Of a stretch of DNA of 51,345 bases, positions 45,706 through 51,345 are shown in pieces (positions within the stretch are counted from its first letter, which is position 1; each line of letters starts with the position of its first letter). The notes below the pieces were generated by a model that was not told where the DNA came from, searched no databases, and saw only the letters and a list, made by a program, of their open reading frames with translations. Both the position numbers and the translations under genes were made by a program. Origin of the DNA: Oscillatoria sp. FACHB-1407 (GTDB taxonomy: Bacteria > Cyanobacteriota > Cyanobacteriia > Elainellales > Elainellaceae); NCBI RefSeq assembly GCF_014697545.1, contig NZ_JACJSA010000032.1, positions 1-51,345 of the forward strand, in the 5' to 3' direction.

Positions 45706-45762
45706 AAATGAGTTGAGGGAGGTGACGCAGGCTTAGCCTGCGTCACCTCCCTCAACTCATTT
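45706..45762. terminator. 27-bp perfect palindrome with 3-nt loop
   Basis: Arms 45706-45732 and 45736-45762 are exactly complementary (AAATGAGTTGAGGGAGGTGA... on the left), loop TTA. It lies between the end of merR and the RND promoter. It could end the merR transcript, but no T-run follows the stem, so it may instead be a mobile palindrome (MITE/REP-like) or an RNase processing site. Confidence 0.55.
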
Positions 45763-45783
45763 AGGATTGCTATATGAAACGAT

Positions 45784-46197
45784 TTAAATTCGTTCAAGTA
45801 TTGGACAAATTGTTTCTTCAGGATGTTCAGGAATACTTTCCCAACCTGACAAAAGACCACTCAGTTCTTGTCTCAGAACGTGTAGCTGTTGAATTTGCTG
45901 TTCAATATCTTGCAGCTTATCTTCTAGCTTCACCTTGATATGGTTGCAGGGTAAATCACCTTGGTCACGGACATTCAAAAACTCTCTAATCTCTAGCAGC
46001 GTTAAACCAAGACTTTGAGCACGTTTGATGAACCGCAAGCGACCAAAAACATCTGAACTAAACAACCGATAATTACCTTCCGTGCGACCAAAGGTTTTCA
46101 GCAAACCCAACTCGTCATAGTAGCGAATGGTTTTGATGGGTAGACCACTCTCTTTCGCGACTGAACCAATGCGTTTCAAGGTTTCTTGAGCTAACAT
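45784..46197 (-). CDS. MerR-family heavy-metal-responsive regulator
   Basis: 137 aa. N-terminal MerR helix-turn-helix (RIGSVAKESGLPIKTIRYYD, YRLFSSDVFGRLRFIKRAQS), dimerisation coiled coil (about 85-115) and C-terminal metal loop. Cys84 (DLPCNHIK) matches MerR Cys82 and Cys131 (ETICPILERI) matches MerR Cys126, but no Cys stands where MerR Cys117 would be. GAGG precedes the ATG. It is preceded by a 20-bp-spacer promoter (autoregulation) and is the likely activator of the sites before the RND and copper operons. The inducing metal is not decidable; copper fits the neighbours, but the CueR pair C-x7-C is not present. Confidence 0.85.
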   Translation of the reverse strand: MLAQETLKRIGSVAKESGLPIKTIRYYDELGLLKTFGRTEGNYRLFSSDVFGRLRFIKRAQSLGLTLLEIREFLNVRDQGDLPCNHIKVKLEDKLQDIEQQIQQLHVLRQELSGLLSGWESIPEHPEETICPILERI

Positions 46198-46223
46198 GGC
46201 AACCTCACCAATGCGATAGTTTG

Positions 46224-46255
46224 ATCCTAAACCCTCCAGTTAGCTAGAAAGTCAA
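46224..46255 (-). promoter_or_regulatory. MerR-type promoter of merR
   Basis: -35 TTGACT (46250-46255), 20-bp spacer with dyad TCTAGCTAACTGGA, -10 TAGGAT (46224-46229), ending 26 bp before the merR ATG. Indicates autoregulation. Confidence 0.7.
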
Positions 46256-46258
46256 GCC

Positions 46259-46377
46259 CTATTGATGTATTCTGCTCCAAGAGTTTAATAAGGCAAAGAC
46301 ATCGTATCCAGCATCCAGCAACTGACGAACGAGTAGACGACCAATCGCTTCGGTCGCTGCGGCAACAAAACTTTCAT
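46259..46377 (-). pseudogene. NAD(P)-binding epimerase/NmrA-like 5' fragment
   Basis: The ATG overlaps the stop of the upstream small gene (ATGA), as in a former operon. Reading ATGAAAGT then, after a shift at the T-run, FVAAATEAIGRLLVRQLLDA GYDVFALL matches the Rossmann beta-1/alpha-1/beta-2 of atypical SDRs, whose normal form is MKVFVAGATGAIG. One T is missing, the glycine motif is mutated, and the gene is truncated after about 35 residues at the merR promoter. Confidence 0.7.
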
Positions 46378-46556
46378 CATTGGTTCCCCTGAATACGGGT
46401 GATTCTATTCAGCAGGGCTGTACGGAATTGTTCTAAACTGTCGATTTGCTCTTCTGTTTCCTCCAGTTGAACTAATAGCAGTGCGAGAATTTTGCGATCG
46501 CCCTGTAGATGCAAAGCAGGTTGCCATTGTTGAGTTTGAGAAAGTAGGTTATTCAT
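46377..46556 (-). CDS. Hypothetical 59-aa helical protein
   Basis: The start at 46556 is chosen for AGGAG seven bases upstream; a longer form from 46589 overlapping the azoreductase stop (TAATG) is possible. The centre (KILALLLVQLEETEEQIDSL EQFRTALLN) is a strongly predicted helix or coiled coil. Family not recognised. It sits between the azoreductase gene and the epimerase relic. Confidence 0.55.
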   Translation of the reverse strand: MNNLLSQTQQWQPALHLQGDRKILALLLVQLEETEEQIDSLEQFRTALLNRITRIQGNQ

Positions 46557-46588
46557 CGGCTCACTCCTAAAATGGGTTGGACTATTCA

Positions 46589-47212
46589 TTACCAGGTCTT
46601 GGCTAACTCCATCAAACGGGCGATCGCAGTCTCGGTTGCTTGTTGCTGCATCTCGCCTCCCATTCCCTGATAGGGAACTTCAACATATTCCACATCCCGA
46701 ATGCCCAGGAAATTCAAGATGAACTGGAGGTAGGGCACACAAAAATCCATTGCGCCTGCTGGTGTTCCGGGGGCATAGCTGCCAGCACGGGAACTGATAA
46801 TGAGAGATTTCTTTCCGGTGAGTAAACCATTAAAGGATGCAGTATCGCGGTTATATTCGACGGTTCGACCCACGCGAATAATATTGTCAAAGTAGGCTTT
46901 GAGATGGGCGGGAATTCCGAAGTTATACATGGGAACCCCAAGTACAATGCGGTCGGCTGCAAACAGTTCGGCAATTAAGGTGTCTGATTCCGCTAGCAAT
47001 GCCTTTGTCTCTTCCGTTTGGTCAGGTGCTGGTGTTAGGTTGGCTGCAACCCAGTCAGAGGTGATCAGGGCAGGCGGCTGTTGTCCTAAATCTCGCAATT
47101 GGTGCTGAGCTTCAGGATGAAACGACTGCCACTGGTAAATGAACTTGGAAGCAAGGGGACGAGAAACGGAACGATCTTGACGAACACTGGACTGAATTTC
47201 TAACAGTTGCAT
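46589..47212 (-). CDS. azoR: FMN-dependent NADH-azoreductase (AzoR-like)
   Basis: 207 aa flavodoxin-fold enzyme. Conserved LGVPMYNFGIPAHLKAYFDN and IISSRAGSY (flavin-binding loops), DFCVPYLQFILNFLGI and the C-terminal MQQQATETAIARLMEL. AzoR enzymes reduce quinones and azo dyes and protect against thiol stress. The first gene of a small operon containing the 59-aa protein and the epimerase relic. Confidence 0.9.
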   Translation of the reverse strand: MQLLEIQSSVRQDRSVSRPLASKFIYQWQSFHPEAQHQLRDLGQQPPALITSDWVAANLTPAPDQTEETKALLAESDTLIAELFAADRIVLGVPMYNFGIPAHLKAYFDNIIRVGRTVEYNRDTASFNGLLTGKKSLIISSRAGSYAPGTPAGAMDFCVPYLQFILNFLGIRDVEYVEVPYQGMGGEMQQQATETAIARLMELAKTW

Positions 47213-47263
47213 GGCACTTCTCCAATGAGGATGACTAAGTACAAAACTGGTTGTGAACCGGAT

Positions 47264-47392
47264 CTACTTGGAATGTTGACGATCGAGTTGAGTCAGAGCG
47301 ATCGCCACAATTAACACAGTAATCGCGAAGACTCTAGAGAAATTGAGCGGATGAGTTGGAACACCAAACCAACCAAACTGATCAATGTCAGT
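47264..47392 (-). pseudogene. C-terminal fragment of a DMT/YdcZ-like transporter
   Basis: About 42 residues: DQFGWFGVPTHPLNFSR followed by a hydrophobic helix (VFAITVLIVAIALTQL) and a stop. This matches the end of the YdcZ/EamA-type family (FG..GVP.HP.....R). The rest of the gene is absent; upstream sequence in frame is unrelated. Remnant of a deletion. Confidence 0.6.
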
Positions 47393-47456
47393 TTTTGTTG
47401 GTGTTTGATACGAATAGCAGGTAACACACCTTAGTCTCTGTGTGTTTGTATCAGAT

Positions 47457-48401
47457 TTAAGCGACTGCCTTCTCAGGATTAAGGTGCTGAGGTGCATGAA
47501 CTTCAATCACCCCGCGATTCATCTTCATGCCACACATAAACTCATATTCGCCCGGTTGCTCTGGTGTAAACTCAACCGTCGTGGTTTCGGGTTCAAGGTT
47601 AACGGCGATCGCAAAGTCTGGAATCAGCAACTGGTCGTAGCAGTGGCTTGGATTTTGGCGATCGAACTGCAAGCGAACCGGATGTCCTGCTTCAACGATA
47701 ACTCTTTTGGGTTGATAACCTTTAGCAACCGTGACCGTTGCTTCTTGAATACCTGTAGGTGTCATGTTTGCTTCAGTGCTAGTTGCTGGACTGATGGTAG
47801 GTTCAGCAGGATGATGGATTGAAGCAACCGAAGGAGTGGTTTCAGGGACAGTGGCAACGGTTGCTGTTCGATCTCCGGCTTGGACTTCGACTACACCTCG
47901 GAACATATTCATGCCGCAGGTGAACTCGTACCTTCCAGGTTTGTCCGGTGTGAAGTCGATCGCGGTTACTTGATTGAGTGGTAGATCTTGCGCGATTCGG
48001 AAATCAGGAAATCTGATCTCTTCTAAGCAACTGCTGGGATCTTTGCGATCGAAATTCAACCGTACAGGTTGCCCTGCTTGCACCACAATTTGACTCGGCT
48101 CATAACCGCCGTCAACCGTAACCGTAACCTCTTGAATGCCCCCTTGCGTTGAAGCTTTCCGCGATTTTGGCTTGCTCAATAGAAACCACCAAAGCTCTAA
48201 GCCAATTAACCCCAACCCTCCAGCCGTTACGGTTCCTTTCAGCCATAGCGGTTGGTCAATTCGTTGAAACTCTCCAGTTTGTTTCGTTTGTTCCATGTGA
48301 TGTTCGTCGTGGGGTGTTTGAGCGAATGCTTCCCCAGATGTGATTCCTAACAAAATACCGAATGCTGTGAGACTTCCGAGCATTGCAGACTGCTTGAACA
48401 T
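47457..48401 (-). CDS. Membrane-anchored protein with two cupredoxin domains
   Basis: 314 aa from the ATG at 48401 with AGGAG eight bases upstream. Signal segment 1-27 (AFA-Q), His-rich HDEHHMEQ, a TM helix (about 58-75), then two Cupredoxin_1 domains (about 88-175 and 218-302). Each ends with a metal-binding loop: CGMNM (Cys162, Met164, Met166) and CGMKM (Cys290, Met292, Met294), each with an upstream Cys (125, 254). Likely a periplasmic/thylakoid-lumen copper-binding protein. It is the last gene of the copper operon. Confidence 0.85.
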   Translation of the reverse strand: MFKQSAMLGSLTAFGILLGITSGEAFAQTPHDEHHMEQTKQTGEFQRIDQPLWLKGTVTAGGLGLIGLELWWFLLSKPKSRKASTQGGIQEVTVTVDGGYEPSQIVVQAGQPVRLNFDRKDPSSCLEEIRFPDFRIAQDLPLNQVTAIDFTPDKPGRYEFTCGMNMFRGVVEVQAGDRTATVATVPETTPSVASIHHPAEPTISPATSTEANMTPTGIQEATVTVAKGYQPKRVIVEAGHPVRLQFDRQNPSHCYDQLLIPDFAIAVNLEPETTTVEFTPEQPGEYEFMCGMKMNRGVIEVHAPQHLNPEKAVA

Positions 48402-48412
48402 TTGAATTTCTC

Positions 48413-48502
48413 CTATACAACTCCGAAGATAGTTCCTGAAATCACGCCAAGTAAAAATCCAATTCCTGCTAATGTGCTGAAAAATGTGATGTGAGTAAAC
48501 AT
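48413..48502 (-). CDS. 29-aa single-pass membrane peptide
   Basis: MFTHITFFSTLAGIGFLLGV then ISGTIFGVV and a stop, preceded by AGGAAA about eight bases before the ATG. It fills the gap between copA and the cupredoxin gene, and its stop codon overlaps the next gene's Shine-Dalgarno. Almost wholly hydrophobic with Gly/Ser zipper spacing. It could be a small regulator of the ATPase, or a degenerate signal-peptide relic. Confidence 0.5.
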   Translation of the reverse strand: MFTHITFFSTLAGIGFLLGVISGTIFGVV

Positions 48503-48525
48503 GATGATTTCCTGGAATGAGGTGA

Positions 48526-48580
48526 TTGGTGATGGTAATGGGCAATAGATCGGACTCTGATTACCAATTACCCATCACCC
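48526..48580. repeat. Imperfect inverted repeat in the copper operon
   Basis: TGGTGATGGTAATGGG (48526-48541) pairs imperfectly with ATTACCCATCACCCA (48566-48580). It could moderate transcription or mRNA stability between copA and the distal genes. Confidence 0.4.
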
Positions 48581-48581
48581 A

Positions 48582-50840
48582 TTAGCGAACACTGGCAGGC
48601 TTAAAGTTGCGTAACCGTAACGCATTCGTCACCACTGAAACCGAACTAAACGCCATTGCTGCACCCGCAATGATTGGACTGAGCAACCAGCCAAAGATGG
48701 GATAGAGAATGCCTGCGGCGATCGGGATGCCAGCTACGTTGTAAATGAACGCGAAGAACAGGTTTTGCTTGATGTTGCGAATCGTGGCACGACTGAGTTG
48801 AATCGCTGTCACAATCCCTTGCAAGTCACCAGAGATGAGTGTGATGTCACTGGCAGCGATCGCCACATCCGTTCCCGTTCCAATCGCAATTCCGACATCC
48901 GCTTGAGCTAGCGCAGGGGCATCATTAATGCCATCCCCCACCATTGCCACCACTTTGCTTTCCGACTGGATACGTTCAACGGTTGCTGCTTTTTGATCCG
49001 GGCGAACTTCCGCAAAGACTCGTTGGATTCCGACTTCATGGGCGATGACATTGGCAGTTCGTTGATTGTCGCCTGTGAGCATCACGACTTCTAAGCCCAT
49101 CTTTTGCAAAGTGCGAATGGCGTTGACAGAGGAGGGTTTCACGGCATCAGCAATGCCCATAATGCCCTCTGCTTTTCCATCCACTGCAATCCAGATGACA
49201 GTCTTACCCAGATATTCCAGCTTGTCCCACTGTTGTTGTAAAGCACTGGTATCAATACCTAATTCATTCATCCAACGGTGTGTACCGATTTGAATCCAGT
49301 GGTCAGCAACATAGCCTTGAACACCACTTCCGGCGATTGCCTCAAACGCCTGTACATTGGCTAACTCTGCTCCTTGAGCCTGAGCATATTGCACCACTGC
49401 TTCTGCTAAAGGGTGTTCAGAGTTGCGTTCCACCGATGCCGCTAGACGCAACAGTTTGAGTTCGTTGCTGTTGGCTGTTCCATTCACAGTGACGTAATCC
49501 GTCACTGTGGGTTTGCCCTGGGTGATCGTGCCTGTTTTATCCAGAACGATCGTTTGCAGTTTATGGGCTAACTCCAGGCTTTCTGCACCTTTGATCAGAA
49601 TGCCATTCTCTGCGCCTTTTCCAGTGCCGACCATGATGGACGTAGGAGTCGCTAAACCGAGCGCACAGGGGCAGGCAATAATCAGCACGCCAACGGTGGT
49701 AATCAATGCCATCGTCACATTCCCCATGATGTTAAACCAGAGAATGAACGTGAGAATGGCGATCGCAATCACCGCAGGTACGAACCATCCTGTTACTTGG
49801 TCAGCAAGTCGTTGAATCGGAGCTTTTGAGCCTTGGGCTTGCTGCACGAGTTTAACGATTTGGGCGAGGAACGTATCTTTCCCGACTCGCGTTGCCCGGA
49901 ACTGGAAACTACCTGTTTTATTGATCGTAGCTCCGATCACTTCATCACCCGGTTGCTTTTTCACAGGTAGGCTTTCACCCGTCACCATTGCCTCATCGAT
50001 CGTGGAAGAGCCTTCCACAATTTCACCATCCACCGGAATTTTTTCACCAGGGCGAACGAGGATGATATCTCCGAGAACCACTTCGGCGAGCGGAACATCC
50101 ACCTCTCGACCATTGCGAATGACTCGTGCCGTCTTTGCCTGCAATCCCATCAGCTTACGAATCGCTTCTGAGGTTTGTCCTTTGGCACGGTTTTCCAGCA
50201 ATCGTCCGAGTAGAAGCAATGCAATGATGACCGCAGCCGCTTCAAAGTAAACATCCGGTCGAAGTCCTTGAGCTATGAACCACTGAGGATTCAAGGTGGG
50301 GAAGAGGGAGTATAGATAGGCGGTTCCTGTTCCAACGGCGACCAGGGTATCCATCGTAGCAGTATGGCGTTTCAAAGCTTTCCAGGCATTGATAAAGAAG
50401 CTACTCCCTGCCCAGAACAGAATTGGAGCCGTGAGGATAAGCTGAAGCCAGGGATCGTGCAGCCACATGGGAATGAAGGGAATGGGTAAGCCCGTCATCG
50501 CAGGCAGCGAACCAATCACCAGAACAGCACTGATTACACCACTCACCCATACACGACGGGTTAATTTTTGATTCTCAGCCTGACGTTCTCGCCGTTCAGC
50601 ATCATCTTCAGGAGCCAGCACATCATCCTGAATGGGCAGAGCCGAATAACCTGCTTCATCCACTGCTTCCTGGATCGTCGCAACATCTGTTTTGCTTGGA
50701 TCGTAGGAGACTGCGGCTTGTTCCGCTCCAAAGTTGACGCTGCACGCTTCAACCCCAGGAACAGAACGAATTGCTTCTTCAATGTTGTTGGCACAGGAGG
50801 CGCAACTCATGCCTCTCAGTTTTAAGGTTGTGTTTTCCAT
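48582..50840 (-). CDS. copA: Copper-translocating P1B-type ATPase
   Basis: 752 aa. One N-terminal HMA domain with GMSCASC (Cys13, Cys16), eight-TM P1B core, actuator TGES (287-290), CPC at 390-392, phosphorylation motif DKTGT (434-438), HP dipeptide in [12 protein letters not shown], and [14 protein letters not shown]. The CPC plus the HMA domain point to Cu(I) export (PacS/CtaA/CopA group). Ten bases downstream of the chaperone gene. Confidence 0.93.
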   Translation of the reverse strand: MENTTLKLRGMSCASCANNIEEAIRSVPGVEACSVNFGAEQAAVSYDPSKTDVATIQEAVDEAGYSALPIQDDVLAPEDDAERRERQAENQKLTRRVWVSGVISAVLVIGSLPAMTGLPIPFIPMWLHDPWLQLILTAPILFWAGSSFFINAWKALKRHTATMDTLVAVGTGTAYLYSLFPTLNPQWFIAQGLRPDVYFEAAAVIIALLLLGRLLENRAKGQTSEAIRKLMGLQAKTARVIRNGREVDVPLAEVVLGDIILVRPGEKIPVDGEIVEGSSTIDEAMVTGESLPVKKQPGDEVIGATINKTGSFQFRATRVGKDTFLAQIVKLVQQAQGSKAPIQRLADQVTGWFVPAVIAIAILTFILWFNIMGNVTMALITTVGVLIIACPCALGLATPTSIMVGTGKGAENGILIKGAESLELAHKLQTIVLDKTGTITQGKPTVTDYVTVNGTANSNELKLLRLAASVERNSEHPLAEAVVQYAQAQGAELANVQAFEAIAGSGVQGYVADHWIQIGTHRWMNELGIDTSALQQQWDKLEYLGKTVIWIAVDGKAEGIMGIADAVKPSSVNAIRTLQKMGLEVVMLTGDNQRTANVIAHEVGIQRVFAEVRPDQKAATVERIQSESKVVAMVGDGINDAPALAQADVGIAIGTGTDVAIAASDITLISGDLQGIVTAIQLSRATIRNIKQNLFFAFIYNVAGIPIAAGILYPIFGWLLSPIIAGAAMAFSSVSVVTNALRLRNFKPASVR

Positions 50841-50849
50841 GTAAACCTC

Positions 50850-51044
50850 CTATGCGATGGTATAGCCAGCATCGACAATGGCTTGTTTGATGGCTGTCTC
50901 TGCGGCTTGCGTTTCGACGTTGACCTGTTTTGTTTTGGTGTCTGCTTGAACCGTAGCAGTAGGGTCGATCGCCTGAATTGCTTTGGTAATCGTGTCGCTG
51001 CAAGCTGAGCAAGCCATGTTGGGAACTGTGAGTTGAAGAGTCAT
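50850..51044 (-). CDS. copZ: Copper chaperone (CopZ/Atx1-like HMA protein)
   Basis: 64 aa. A single HMA domain with MACSAC (Cys12, Cys15). It delivers Cu(I) to the downstream ATPase. First gene of the operon; ATG is 31 bp from the -10 element at 51075. Confidence 0.92.
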   Translation of the reverse strand: MTLQLTVPNMACSACSDTITKAIQAIDPTATVQADTKTKQVNVETQAAETAIKQAIVDAGYTIA

Positions 51045-51074
51045 GATTGAAATCTCTGAATTCGCTATGACTCT

Positions 51075-51106
51075 ATGTTGGAGTGTCTAGCCGACTGGAG
51101 AGTCAA
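51075..51106 (-). promoter_or_regulatory. MerR-type promoter of the copper operon
   Basis: -35 TTGACT (51101-51106), 20-bp spacer with dyad CTCCAGTCGGCTAGA, -10 CAACAT (51075-51080). Same geometry and dyad as the merR and RND promoters, placing the copper operon in the same regulon. Confidence 0.7.
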
Positions 51107-51316
51107 GGGGCAGTAGAAAAAATTAAGTGAATCCATTCAACTTATTTAGAAACGAACAAACCCTGGGGTCTATTGCTAGATCAACCAGGGCTAAAATTCT
51201 GTTACTTGACCGCTTCTGTCATCTAGCTCAATTGATAATACGCGCTAGTAGTCCACCAAAGGAACTTTGCCTAGTTTAGCGGGTACTGATAAACTGACTC
51301 AAAGACTGGAGGGTGT
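51107..51316. other. Spacer at the right edge
   Basis: About 210 bp with no clear gene on either strand; probably holds the start of the element whose transposase begins at 51317. Confidence 0.4.
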
Positions 51317-51345
51317 ATGAGCCAGAAGAAATATATCGTAAACTT
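51317..51345 (+). CDS. Start of a transposase-like gene, 3' end outside window
   Basis: Only MSQKKYIVN is visible, with GGAGG five bases upstream. The beginning resembles IS630-family transposases ((M)..KKYIVNLT). Too short for a firm call. Confidence 0.3.

Noticed and set aside
51219-51290. Stretch resembling a tRNA D-arm (TAGCTCAATTGATAA)
   Set aside because: No acceptor stem and no GGTTCRA T-arm follow at the right distance.

Overview
The window looks like cyanobacterial DNA, probably from a filamentous genus. The octamer GCGATCGC (HIP1) and its core GATCGC recur throughout. There are 7-bp tandem repeats of the cyanobacterial STRR kind, and a very large Ser/Thr kinase / AAA-ATPase / GAF-PAS / histidine kinase protein of a type common in filamentous cyanobacteria. 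Three complete insertion sequences, several gene relics and a defence operon suggest an accessory region, either a genomic island or a plasmid. The sequence cannot decide between these.

1-11524: a tightly overlapped operon that I read as a DISARM-type anti-phage system. It holds the C-terminal part of an Eco57I/DrmMI-like adenine methylase (entering from outside the window), a HipA-like kinase, a HipA-N1-like/HIRAN protein, a RelE-like/UvrD-like helicase fusion, then DrmA helicase, DrmB (DUF1998) and DrmC (PLD nuclease). Five of the six junctions are overlaps of 1-4 bases. The three genes between the methylase and drmA are not part of textbook DISARM and are the strongest candidate here for something undescribed.

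11525-16486: an insertion-sequence scar region. An IS1182/IS5-like element, with 11-bp terminal repeats and a CTAG target duplication, sits inside a CRISPR-like repeat. An IS21-family element (istA/istB) follows and truncates a umuC relic.

16483-19765: an AraC-family regulator divergent from an SDR, a carboxymuconolactone-decarboxylase-like exported protein and a second SDR. 19965-27969: the 2308-aa hybrid kinase, a four-helix-bundle (23S rRNA IVP-like) gene and a NarL-type response regulator. Heptamer repeats supply the stop or start codons at their junctions.

28160-38361: a same-strand run of redox and hydrolase genes: DsbA-like, GMC oxidoreductase, SDRs, SnoaL-like, MOSC, four alpha/beta hydrolases, DUF6130 and a frameshifted isochorismatase. 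An IS1-family element and a nitrilase-superfamily gene follow.

40495-51106 (minus strand): a metal/efflux region. An RND pump with its membrane-fusion protein and a small protein, a MerR regulator, an azoreductase group, and a copper operon (HMA chaperone, CopA ATPase, 29-aa membrane peptide, double-cupredoxin protein). Four promoters with 20-bp spacers and similar dyads precede the RND operon, merR, the copper operon and an otherwise empty stretch beyond the RND stop codon. Together they look like one MerR regulon. A transposase-like start codon lies at the right edge.
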